This document shows positions 24,876 to 32,552 of a DNA stretch of 64,000 bases, in pieces. Position numbers and translations under genes: made by a program. The stretch comes from Bacteroidales bacterium (GTDB lineage Bacteria > Bacteroidota > Bacteroidia > Bacteroidales > P3): the NCBI GenBank assembly GCA_017451385.1, contig JAFSPS010000020.1:1-64000 (forward strand). The letters are read 5' to 3'. Numbering within the stretch: position 1 is the first letter of the stretch; each line of letters begins with the position of its first letter. A model generated the notes under the pieces. That model did not search any database and had not been told where the DNA came from. It saw only the letters and a list, made by a program, of their open reading frames with translations.

Positions 24876-26204
24876 CTATTCCTCGTATGCTGAAAAGATA
24901 CTGCCATTCGTCAGCATCCATTTCCATGCTGGAATGACGTGAACAACTCCATCATCAATTTTTATATCGCGTTCATCCTCATGTGTTACAATATACATTC
25001 TTCGGCAGCCGGTAGCCGTCGAGGCTTCTGCGAGACCTGCTATTTCGCGCCGTAAAGCATCCGAGTCCTCCAAGTCCCACGACACTTGCACCAGCATAAG
25101 TACATCAGCATCACGACTTACAACAAAGTCACATTCGCCAACTCCCTTGAAATAATTAAGTTTGCATGGCATCTCAATTTGCCTATACAAATGCAAAAAA
25201 ACCGCGTTCTCAAGGTTTTTGCCGTTGTCATTGCTTTGCGGCTTGAGGGTTATCCGGCGTAATCCGTTGTCAATACAATAGAATTTTGTATCGGACTTTG
25301 TAGAACGCTGCACGCTGTTGGTGTAACGATACAAAGGCAAAAAAAGATATATGTCTTCGCATTGGTCTGCAAGGGTATATGCGCGGTCCTTGCTAATTGA
25401 TATTCCTTGAGATTTCAGTTCATTATATATCTTGCTAACCGACGTGGGTTTTGTGACATTTTCCATCACTCGGCGTATGTAATACCTCGCCACAAAAGCA
25501 GGATTTATGCTGAAGTGCTCCACCATATCCCTGTATATCATCACATAGTAATAGTCACTAAGTATCTTCTGCCGCAACGACGGGTCTGTGAGTACCACCT
25601 CTGGGAAACCGCCCCATTCCAAATATTCATCCATCAAAGTCGATAAACGAGCCCTCGACGTGTCCCCATACACGTTTGTGTTTATATTGCGAAATCGACA
25701 CATTTCGACAAAGGATAACGGATACTCCTCATACTGTAACGATCTTCCGCGCAGGGCAGATGCTATCTCCGACGATAGCATCTGCGAATTGCTACCCGTA
25801 ATAAAAAGGTTGGGGCAGATGTCCTCATATACCCGTCTGACAAAACTCTGCCATCCCGATGCCATTTGAATCTCATCAAAAAAGATATAGCAGTCACGCA
25901 GGTTGTTACTAGGAAACAATTCTCTATATGCAACAAGTATGATGTCGAGGGTTTCACTATTCCATGTAATACGTTCGTCATCGAAATTAAAAAACAAAAT
26001 CCTACTCCGCTCCGTCCCTTTTTCTATTAGTTTCTCCATCGTGAGCTGTAGCAACATGGATTTTCCGCATCGACGCACTCCAGCCACACTAATAATTTTG
26101 CTACTATCAATAGGAAGAGAGATGCTACGTGGAACGATTTTCTTATCGCCAATCCTTTCCTGCGATGATGTAATCAATTGTTTTATAAGTTCTTTGTCTG
26201 TCAT
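24876..26204 (-). CDS. AAA+ ATPase of the AAA_14/DUF4143 type (ATPase 1)
   Basis: A 442-residue ATPase with Walker A AGVRRCGKSM (about 41-50), Walker B YIFFDEIQM and the sensor-like FITGSNSQML. The C-terminal DUF4143-type domain contains GVGECDFVVSRDADVLMLVQVSW. In many relatives this region holds a PD-(D/E)XK-like EVDF...EVK pattern; here the E-x-K is Q-V-S, so any nuclease activity is probably lost. Function of the family is poorly known. It points away from the giant-gene locus, and its promoter box (26235-26242) and a four-unit 33-bp repeat array (26251-26367) lie just upstream. Two further members of the superfamily occur at 31010 and 38905, not close in sequence. Confidence 0.85.
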   Translation of the reverse strand: MTDKELIKQLITSSQERIGDKKIVPRSISLPIDSSKIISVAGVRRCGKSMLLQLTMEKLIEKGTERSRILFFNFDDERITWNSETLDIILVAYRELFPSNNLRDCYIFFDEIQMASGWQSFVRRVYEDICPNLFITGSNSQMLSSEIASALRGRSLQYEEYPLSFVEMCRFRNINTNVYGDTSRARLSTLMDEYLEWGGFPEVVLTDPSLRQKILSDYYYVMIYRDMVEHFSINPAFVARYYIRRVMENVTKPTSVSKIYNELKSQGISISKDRAYTLADQCEDIYLFLPLYRYTNSVQRSTKSDTKFYCIDNGLRRITLKPQSNDNGKNLENAVFLHLYRQIEMPCKLNYFKGVGECDFVVSRDADVLMLVQVSWDLEDSDALRREIAGLAEASTATGCRRMYIVTHEDERDIKIDDGVVHVIPAWKWMLTNGSIFSAYEE

Positions 26205-26234
26205 GGCTATACTGTGTACATCTTGTTATCATTG

Positions 26235-26242
26235 CAAAGATA
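26235..26242 (-). promoter_or_regulatory. -7 box of ATPase 1
   Basis: Minus-strand TATCTTTG, about 31 bp upstream of the ATG at 26204 and 9 bp downstream of the first repeat unit. Confidence 0.65.
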
Positions 26243-26250
26243 CAAATTTC

Positions 26251-26367
26251 TTTCCTTTTTGCAAGGAAATAAAAGTTATTTTGTTTCCTTTATACAAGGA
26301 AATAAAAGTTAATTTATTTCCTTTATACAAGGAAAGAAGTGTTGTTATTTTACCTTTTTGCAAGGAA
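26251..26367. repeat. 33-bp direct repeat array upstream of ATPase 1
   Basis: Four units begin at 26251, 26284, 26317 and about 26349. Each contains a palindrome-like core tttccttt-n-caaggaaa (variants with ttgc or atac in the centre) and a spacer close to taaaagttatt. The period of 33 bp is about three helical turns. The array lies in the position of an operator, immediately upstream of the -7 box. Confidence 0.85.
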
Positions 26368-26375
26368 AGAAATTT

Positions 26376-26405
26376 GCAGGGGCGAACTAAAGTGTTCGCC
26401 CCTGC
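26376..26405. terminator. strong hairpin between array and outer inverted repeat
   Basis: A perfect 12-bp stem gcaggggcgaac / gttcgcccctgc with a 6-nt loop. It carries no T-run, so it could insulate the ATPase 1 control region from the giant-gene locus or be a remnant of a repeat element. Confidence 0.55.
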
Positions 26406-26416
26406 GAAAGGAATTT

Positions 26417-26505
26417 ATATGCAACACCTGACGGCGTTGTTTATAGAGGATGTCTTTTTAAGCTATTGATATGCAACCCCGCTGGGGTTGGATTTTCGGC
26501 ATCAA
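26417..26505 (+). repeat. outer inverted repeat, left copy
   Basis: About 89 bp that recur in inverted orientation at 38635-38727 with only a few differences by eye (one 3-bp indel). It contains the palindromic core caaccccgctggggttg preceded by ttgatatg, a REP-like unit also seen in other versions near 38550 and 38600. The two copies flank the whole giant-gene region. Confidence 0.85.
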
Positions 26506-26573
26506 TTTTTTCGTAAAAACCGATAGGGATTACATATCAATAGCAGAAATAGTATCAATCACACTTCCATAGA

Positions 26574-26605
26574 AACGGCGGCAGATTCTTCAATCCGCCG
26601 CCGTT
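26574..26605. terminator. terminator of the minus-strand giant frame
   Basis: Stem aacggcggc / gccgccgtt with a 14-nt loop, 68 bp after the stop codon of the 26674-30492 frame. Its presence shows that the tail-coding frame is equipped as a real 3' end. Confidence 0.7.
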
Positions 26606-26673
26606 ATACTGTCATATATTATGTAATATCGTGTAGATAATAATATATTATGTCTTGGCCCAACTACCGTCGT

Positions 26674-29600
26674 TTAGTCGCATGATGAGCAACCGGTAAT
26701 ACGGTAGGTCGTTATCACTGTTAGTTTAGAACCGTTGGGATAGTTTGTAACATCTGAAACGTCCTGCGTTGTGCCGATGCGTTTGCCTATCATTATTGCT
26801 GGATAGCCGGCAGGAACGCTATAGGTCTTTCTTTCACGAATACATAGGTTGTCAATACCTATCGCTGACCAATAGTCCGTCTCAACAATCTCAAAGCGGT
26901 AGGAGTTGCAGGATTGAACATTGTTGGAAGGCAGCCAGTCGGTGATAGTTCCGCTGAATTCGACCCAATCGGTCGATGCATCATCACCGATGAAGTCGTA
27001 TTGGTTATTGAGGTCTGGACTACGCCAGTAGAAGTTAAGCTCGTCAACACCGACATTGCTCTCATAAATCATGTATTGGAAGGATATTTCGGTTTGGGAA
27101 AGGTCTCCAAAACGGATGATTGGTGAGATGTAACGCGAGTTTGCACCATATTTGTAGCCGCCGTTGTAGTATTGTTGCGAATAGAGGAACAGTGAGTTTC
27201 CATTATATGCATAAACACGTTCACCAGTATAGGACAGATATGCCGATGTGGCTACAGTTGGTTCAGGGCCATAATGGTGGGTAGTATTATTGGTGATATA
27301 GTCGGTTGTGGATAACTTCCACACATCTGACCAAGCAGAGCCCTGAGATGTGGAGTTAGCGTTAGTGCTACCATTGAAGTCGTTATAGTACAGCGTGTCC
27401 CAATAGGTGCCACTGCTTGATGGATAGTAACAGAGGTCTTGCGTTGTGCGTTGCTCAACATTGAGTGTCATTGTCAGCGTGGAGTCGCACCCCTTAGTAG
27501 TATGAAGTGTCGCCACTTTTACGTCTGCCGAGGTAAATGTTTGTCCGTTCCAAGTGTAGGGCAGTTCGGTGTGCTGCACTGTGCGTGTGTCGCTGCCAGA
27601 ATTGCTTTGATTTATTGTCAGCACGAGGGTGTCGTGGACTGTGATAGCGCACTCGCTTGGCGTGTAGCTTGGGCCATAGAATGTGCCGCTGGCGGCGTGT
27701 GAGAGGCCGTCGCCATTGCCATACGTGCCACTGGCAGGCCATGTGTAGTTGTCGCATGCCGAAACCATGTATTTGCTTCCTGCACAAGCATCGTGGTTAA
27801 TCGTCAGGTGAAGGGTGTCGCGGTTTTGACAGACACCATTAGCATAGTAAACGCCAAGATATGTGCCATCTTCGTTATAGTTCAGACCAGAGCCGTGGCC
27901 GAAAGCACCACTTGTAGGCCATGTGTAGCTACCGTTTGCAGTGTTGGCATAGGGCGTGCCAGAGGCATGATTGACAGAGAGGTTCAGACGGTCGGTAACC
28001 GAACACGAAGTTCCGTTTTCTGAAATGGTATGAGTGTAGCCCGTGTTTGTCTGGTCGGTAGTGTAGGTAGTGCCGTTTATCCAGCGGTAGCTCTCGCAGG
28101 CCGCTTCATTATAGGTCTCGCCTGCCGTCTGCTTATGGATGACAAGGCCTGAGTAGTGGGGACAGCCGTAGCTGTTGGTCGTCACGCTGTTGCTGCTATA
28201 GTAGCCACCATTGGGGATGCTGGCAATGTTGATGGATTTGGTTTCGGTAACCAACAGGTTATCAACAGCAGCACCACCGTTAAAGAGGTCTTGGAAGAAG
28301 AAGCACAGACGGTAGGTGCCTGCAGTGCTTTGTATCGAGGACATCGTGAGGTTCACAGTCTGCCAAGAGGTGTAGCCCGCAGCGTTGGCAGCACCATAAG
28401 TGTGTGTGCGTGCCGTGCTCTGTACGGTAGTGAGGCTCTGGGTACTTGGGCCATTGGCTGCCGACAGCCATCCGTTGAAACCGTTATGATAATTTCTGTT
28501 GCACGACGACGATGACGAACGGCCAGGTGCACGCCATTTATATTGTATATTGACGTTGGCGGGATTGGTGACGGTGAACACAGGAGACCACACGTAGGCT
28601 GTGCTGGCGCAATAACTATTGTTCTGATAGGCAAGACACATCAGCTGTCCGTCGGTCACACTTGAACTGCCTGTGTAACCGTAATATCGAGTACCATTAT
28701 AGGTAATATATGCCGCGATTTTCCATATATAAGCATCTCCTCTACCATATTGGTCGCGACGTACCCAGTAGTTATAGCAGTCGGTACCATAGGTGCTACC
28801 CGAGTACCATCCGCCTGCTCCTGATGAGAGACCACTGTGGAAGTCATCTTCGAGCAATGTCTCCGTATATGAGTATGTGTTTGTTCCAGCACATACCGTT
28901 ACGCGCTGTGCATCGTTGGCGAAGGTCACGCCGTAGTTGAAGGTCTTGGTCTGCGTGAGGGGGCATCCTGCGGCGTTGGTGGAGACGTAGCTGTAGGTGC
29001 CGGGGACGGCGTAGGTGTTGCCGTTCCATGTGGTTGTCGTGGTACACACGTATTCCGAGCCGAGGTTCTCGCTGCTGCTGTGGTTGATGGTGAGGTGGAG
29101 CGTCACGATACTGTCGCAGCCTCTGGCGTTGCCGCCAGTGATGGTATATACAGGAGAAGTGGTGCTGGCGGTGTAGGTCTGGCCGTCTATCCATGTGTAG
29201 CTGTCGCACTCCACGCGCACATCGGTATGTGTCGTGGCGTGGCTGATGGTGAGGTTGAGGGTGCGCGTGTCGGGGCAGCCCTCGCCGTTGGTGGTCTGGT
29301 AGGTGGCGGTGCTGTTGTTCTCGGTGTAGGTGTTGCCGTCTATCCACTCATAGCTGTCGCATGCTGCCTGTACGTCGGTGGTGACCGAGCTGTGCCCCAG
29401 CGTGAGGCTGAGGGTCACCGTGCTGTCGCAGCCTGCGGCATTGGTAGTCTGGTAGGTGGCGGTGCTGTTGGATGCGGTGTAGGTGTTGCCGTCTATCCAC
29501 TCGTAGCTGTCGCACGCATGTTGAACATCCGTATAGGTGCTGCTGTGCTTCAGCACAAGGTTGAGCGTCACGGTGCTGTCGCAACCGTTGGCGGCGGTGT

Positions 29601-30492
29601 ATCTGTGGGTTGGCGTGCTGCTCTCGGTGTAGGTGATGCCGTGCCATGTGAAGTTGTCGCAGATGTCGTTGACCAAGGTGTCGCCTATCTTGGAGGCGTT
29701 GATGACGAGGTGCAGTGTCGTCACGCTGTCGCATCCGTTGGCAGAGCCGTTTGTGGTGGTATAAGTGTAGTCGCCCGTGGCGAGGTAGGGCGTGCCATGC
29801 CATGTGTAGCTGTCGCATGACGTCTGGCTCTCCTCGCCCTGTCCTATGGGGCGTATGGTGAGGTGCAGCGTCACCACGCTATCTACCCCCGTGGATGCCG
29901 TGAAGGTGTGCGTGGCTGCCGCCTCGCTGCTCTCGGTGTAGGTGTTGCCGTACCATGTGAACGAGCCGCAGGCCACTGCCGTGGTGTCGCTATAGATGGT
30001 GTTGACGATAGTCAGGTACAGCGTGTCGCTGCTAGGGCATCCGTCGCCGTTGGTGTAGGAGGAGACGTAGGTGTGCGTGCCGTCGTCGGTGTAGGTCTCG
30101 CCGGTGCCGTGGGTGCCGTTCTGCGAGCCGTCGTTGTCTGTCTCAGCCCATGTGAACGTCTCTATGGCGGTGTGTGTGAAGGCGAGGTGCGTGGGCTCGA
30201 GGATTGTCAGCGTGGCGCTGTGCGTCGCCGGCGTGCCTGCGCATCCGCCGCGCGAGGGCGTGGCGGTGACGGTGTAGGTGGTCTGCACCGTGGGCGACAC
30301 CTCTATCGATGCCGTGCCCACGTTGGCGGGCATGCCCGCCGTGGCGCCGGCGGGTTCCGCGCTCCACGAGTAGCTCACCTCGTCGGCAGCGGGCGTGAAC
30401 GACGCCGCGCCGTCGAGCACTACTGACGAGCCGCGGCACACCGTGCCGTCCGCCAGACTTCCTATAATGCCGCTTATGGGAAGATGCTGCAT
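26674..30492 (-). CDS. silent giant surface-protein tail (no signal peptide), paralogue of 32553-38477
   Basis: A 1272-codon frame beginning MQHLPISG. It lacks a signal peptide and the N-terminal domain, and no TAnnTTTG box lies upstream on this strand. From its seventh residue it matches the plus-strand giant protein at residue 568 onward, almost perfectly for 158 residues, then as a diverged paralogue. It consists of an Ig-like/PKD-like domain part, many Cys-Asp-Ser-x-x-W repeats (CDSYEWIDGNTYTASNSTAT type, about 45 residues each) and two jelly-roll-like modules (about residues 560-740 and 1010-1250) ending in IDNLCIRE-like strands. Its own terminator follows. I read it as a stored alternative tail; a degenerate gene copy is the alternative. 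Confidence 0.8.
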   Translation of the reverse strand: MQHLPISGIIGSLADGTVCRGSSVVLDGAASFTPAADEVSYSWSAEPAGATAGMPANVGTASIEVSPTVQTTYTVTATPSRGGCAGTPATHSATLTILEPTHLAFTHTAIETFTWAETDNDGSQNGTHGTGETYTDDGTHTYVSSYTNGDGCPSSDTLYLTIVNTIYSDTTAVACGSFTWYGNTYTESSEAAATHTFTASTGVDSVVTLHLTIRPIGQGEESQTSCDSYTWHGTPYLATGDYTYTTTNGSANGCDSVTTLHLVINASKIGDTLVNDICDNFTWHGITYTESSTPTHRYTAANGCDSTVTLNLVLKHSSTYTDVQHACDSYEWIDGNTYTASNSTATYQTTNAAGCDSTVTLSLTLGHSSVTTDVQAACDSYEWIDGNTYTENNSTATYQTTNGEGCPDTRTLNLTISHATTHTDVRVECDSYTWIDGQTYTASTTSPVYTITGGNARGCDSIVTLHLTINHSSSENLGSEYVCTTTTTWNGNTYAVPGTYSYVSTNAAGCPLTQTKTFNYGVTFANDAQRVTVCAGTNTYSYTETLLEDDFHSGLSSGAGGWYSGSTYGTDCYNYWVRRDQYGRGDAYIWKIAAYITYNGTRYYGYTGSSSVTDGQLMCLAYQNNSYCASTAYVWSPVFTVTNPANVNIQYKWRAPGRSSSSSCNRNYHNGFNGWLSAANGPSTQSLTTVQSTARTHTYGAANAAGYTSWQTVNLTMSSIQSTAGTYRLCFFFQDLFNGGAAVDNLLVTETKSINIASIPNGGYYSSNSVTTNSYGCPHYSGLVIHKQTAGETYNEAACESYRWINGTTYTTDQTNTGYTHTISENGTSCSVTDRLNLSVNHASGTPYANTANGSYTWPTSGAFGHGSGLNYNEDGTYLGVYYANGVCQNRDTLHLTINHDACAGSKYMVSACDNYTWPASGTYGNGDGLSHAASGTFYGPSYTPSECAITVHDTLVLTINQSNSGSDTRTVQHTELPYTWNGQTFTSADVKVATLHTTKGCDSTLTMTLNVEQRTTQDLCYYPSSSGTYWDTLYYNDFNGSTNANSTSQGSAWSDVWKLSTTDYITNNTTHHYGPEPTVATSAYLSYTGERVYAYNGNSLFLYSQQYYNGGYKYGANSRYISPIIRFGDLSQTEISFQYMIYESNVGVDELNFYWRSPDLNNQYDFIGDDASTDWVEFSGTITDWLPSNNVQSCNSYRFEIVETDYWSAIGIDNLCIRERKTYSVPAGYPAIMIGKRIGTTQDVSDVTNYPNGSKLTVITTYRITGCSSCD
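30001..30474 (-). repeat. inner inverted repeat, left arm (about 474 bp)
   Basis: Inverted near-identical copy of 34254-34727. By eye I count about six substitutions and no indels. The arm is much more GC-rich than its surroundings and encodes the same protein segment (SGIIGSLADGTVCRGSSVVL to DTLYLTIVN) in frame in both genes. Its outer end lies 18 bp inside the minus-strand frame. Confidence 0.93.
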
Positions 30493-30681
30493 ATTATAAG
30501 ATACTGAAATATTGAATATTATATATTATGCAACGACAATGGGTATCCACTTATTAGTGCGTAATTCACCTTGAGGCTGAACTCAGCAGGAGTTATATAT
30601 GAAGAAATAATCTGAAATTCAATCCTTTCAACTATGAGCCTTGCCTATATGCAATTCTTTTTTTGAGGTTACTTAAAGCAG
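30493..30681. other. intergenic region upstream of the silent tail
   Basis: About 190 bp of AT-rich sequence between the minus-strand tail frame and the 23-bp array. On the minus strand I find no TAnnTTTG box and no signal-peptide-coding sequence that could serve the tail. Confidence 0.6.
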
Positions 30682-30957
30682 AAACGCCACAAATCACAAA
30701 GTAAAAACGCCACAAATCACAAAGTAAAAACGCCACAAATCACAAAGTAAAAACGCCACAAATCACAAAGTAAAAACGCCACAAATCGCAAAGTAAAAAC
30801 GCCACAAATCGCAAAGTAAAAACGCCACAAATCACAAAGTAAAAACGCCACAAATCGCAAAGTAAAAACGCCACAAATCACAAAGTAAAAATGCCACAAA
30901 TCACAAAGTAAAAACGCCACAAATCACAAAGTAAAAACGCCACAAATCGCAAAATAA
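30682..30957. repeat. 23-bp direct repeat array upstream of ATPase 2
   Basis: Twelve head-to-tail 23-bp units (aaacgccacaaatcacaaag plus taa) begin at 30682 and every 23 bp to 30935. Variation is almost confined to one A/G position (atcaca or atcgca); one unit has aaatgcc. The near-perfect order indicates recent expansion. The reading frames it creates on both strands are artefacts. It ends 25 bp before the -7 box of ATPase 2. Confidence 0.95.
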
Positions 30958-30981
30958 TTTTTGTAAATTAAATTATTTCAG

Positions 30982-30989
30982 TATTTTTG
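30982..30989 (+). promoter_or_regulatory. -7 box of ATPase 2
   Basis: TATTTTTG, matching TAnnTTTG, with a TTG about 20 bp upstream and the ATG at 31010. Confidence 0.65.
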
Positions 30990-31009
30990 CAAAAAAATAA
31001 AACAAAGGA

Positions 31010-32284
31010 ATGTCATACAGAAATAGACTAATTGAAAGTAGCTTACAAGACAAGCTGGACGCTATGGGAGCATTACTCATAGAAGGCCCTAAAGCCTGTG
31101 GCAAAACAACCACAGCCGAACAGTTTGCCAAGAGTAAACTCTATATGGATGACCCTGAGCAGATAGAGCAGAATTTGCAGATGGCAAGTACAAACATAAA
31201 AAAGCTGCTGCAAGGAGCCACGCCACGACTTATAGACGAATGGCAATTGGCGCCGCAGCTGTGGGATGCTATCCGCTTTGAGGTGGACCATCGCGGAGGC
31301 GAAGGTCTTTTCATCCTCACGGGGTCGGCAGTGCCTGCTGACGTGAGCAGGATAAGCCATTCCGGTGCAGGCCGCTTCGGATGGATTACCATGCGAACCA
31401 TGAGTCTGTGGGAATCTGGCGATTCTTCGGGCGAAGTGAGCCTGTCTGCCCTATTCAGAGGCGAACATGATGTGTGGGCGTCTCATGATACAACGATAGA
31501 CCAATTAGCCTACCTGATATGCCGTGGCGGATGGCCTCGGGCTGTCATGGCTCGCTCCGAGCGGTCGGCATTGCTACAAGTTGGCGAATACTATCATGCG
31601 ATAACGCGTTCTGACATCTCTCGTGTAGACAATGTGAAGCGCAATGCAGAGAGGGTTCAGCGACTGATGCGTTCTTACTCCCGTTATCAGGGAACGCAGG
31701 TGGCAGCCACGGCTATAATGTCCGACTTGTCGGCTAACGAAAAAACAGATATAAGCCTTGTTACCATCGAAGGCTACCTCTCTGCGTTGCGCAAGATTTT
31801 CATCATAGAGGATCTTCCTGCGTGGAATCCCAACCTGCGTAGCCGCACAGCTATACGCACATCCGACACTCGCTATTTCGCCGACTCTTCCATTGCTACA
31901 ACAGCCCTTGGCATCGGCCCCGAAGACCTCGTGAACGACTTGCGCACTTTCGGTCTTTTTTTCGAGACACTTGCAATACACGATTTACGCATTTATGCTG
32001 AGACGATTGGAGGCTCTGTCTATCATTATCGCGACTCCAACGGTCTTGAATGCGATGCCGTTATTCATCTGCGCAATGGCAGCTATGGCCTCGTGGAAAT
32101 CAAACTCGGCGGAGACAAACTTATAGAGGAAGGAGCAAAAAACCTACACAAGCTCGCCTCTATAATCGATACAACTAAGATGAAGTCTCCCTCTTTTTTG
32201 ATGATTCTCATTGGTGTCGGCACTCATGCTTTTCAGCGCAAAGACGGTGTGCTGGTAGTGCCGTTAAGCACTCTTAGAGAATAA
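31010..32284 (+). CDS. AAA+ ATPase of the AAA_14/DUF4143 type (ATPase 2)
   Basis: A 424-residue ATPase inside the potentially invertible segment. Walker A is GPKACGKTT (26-34), Walker B region PRLIDEWQLAP, sensor-like LFILTGSAVP. The C-terminal DUF4143 domain has FGLFFETLAIHDLRIYAE followed by SNGLECDAVIHLRNGSYGLV and EIKLGGDK, keeping the D...E-x-K pattern of a PD-(D/E)XK-like fold. It is divergent from the minus-strand tail and co-directional with the giant gene, from which it is separated by a hairpin at 32388-32413. The family is abundant and largely uncharacterised. Its placement between the two giant genes raises the possibility of a role in their rearrangement or regulation, which is speculation. 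Confidence 0.88.
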   Translation: MSYRNRLIESSLQDKLDAMGALLIEGPKACGKTTTAEQFAKSKLYMDDPEQIEQNLQMASTNIKKLLQGATPRLIDEWQLAPQLWDAIRFEVDHRGGEGLFILTGSAVPADVSRISHSGAGRFGWITMRTMSLWESGDSSGEVSLSALFRGEHDVWASHDTTIDQLAYLICRGGWPRAVMARSERSALLQVGEYYHAITRSDISRVDNVKRNAERVQRLMRSYSRYQGTQVAATAIMSDLSANEKTDISLVTIEGYLSALRKIFIIEDLPAWNPNLRSRTAIRTSDTRYFADSSIATTALGIGPEDLVNDLRTFGLFFETLAIHDLRIYAETIGGSVYHYRDSNGLECDAVIHLRNGSYGLVEIKLGGDKLIEEGAKNLHKLASIIDTTKMKSPSFLMILIGVGTHAFQRKDGVLVVPLSTLRE

Positions 32285-32387
32285 AGAATGAACCCGTGAT
32301 AATTGTTGCCATTTACGACAACCCACCACATGATACTTGGGCGTTCTACACCATAATGTAGCGTGTGTAGATGCACATCAGCTCATA

Positions 32388-32413
32388 TTTTTCCACAAAC
32401 AAATGTGGAAAAA
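32388..32413. terminator. terminator after ATPase 2
   Basis: A perfect 10-bp stem tttttccaca / tgtggaaaaa with a 6-nt loop, about 105 bp after the stop codon and upstream of the giant-gene promoter. Confidence 0.7.
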
Positions 32414-32438
32414 ATTTGCAATTATCCAAATGTATTTA

Positions 32439-32446
32439 TATTTTTG
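32439..32446 (+). promoter_or_regulatory. -7 box of the giant surface-protein gene
   Basis: TATTTTTG with TTTG about 20 bp upstream. It predicts a leader of roughly 100 nt before the ATG at 32553. It lies close to the centre of both inverted repeat pairs. Confidence 0.65.
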
Positions 32447-32552
32447 CTAAAATTTTAATGTGCCGTATAGTTTTTTGCCGTGTAGTGCAAGAAATTGACA
32501 TACAGCATATTTGATATATATGTAAGAAGTAGAAACAGAAACATACCGCAAT

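Noticed and set aside
24616-24927. 103-codon minus-strand frame downstream of ATPase 1
   Set aside because: Overlaps the end of the ATPase gene, composition unlike neighbours, no homology recognised.
26674-30492. Minus-strand giant frame as an ordinary independent gene
   Set aside because: It lacks signal peptide, N-terminal domain and promoter box and starts at the edge of the inverted repeat; kept as a coding frame but interpreted as a silent tail.
30717-30920. Minus-strand frame across the 23-bp array resembling a membrane protein
   Set aside because: Product of the repeat unit read in rotating frames; ends with the array.
30682-30957. CRISPR array
   Set aside because: Units are directly abutting without unique spacers and no cas gene is present; the same applies to the 33-bp arrays.
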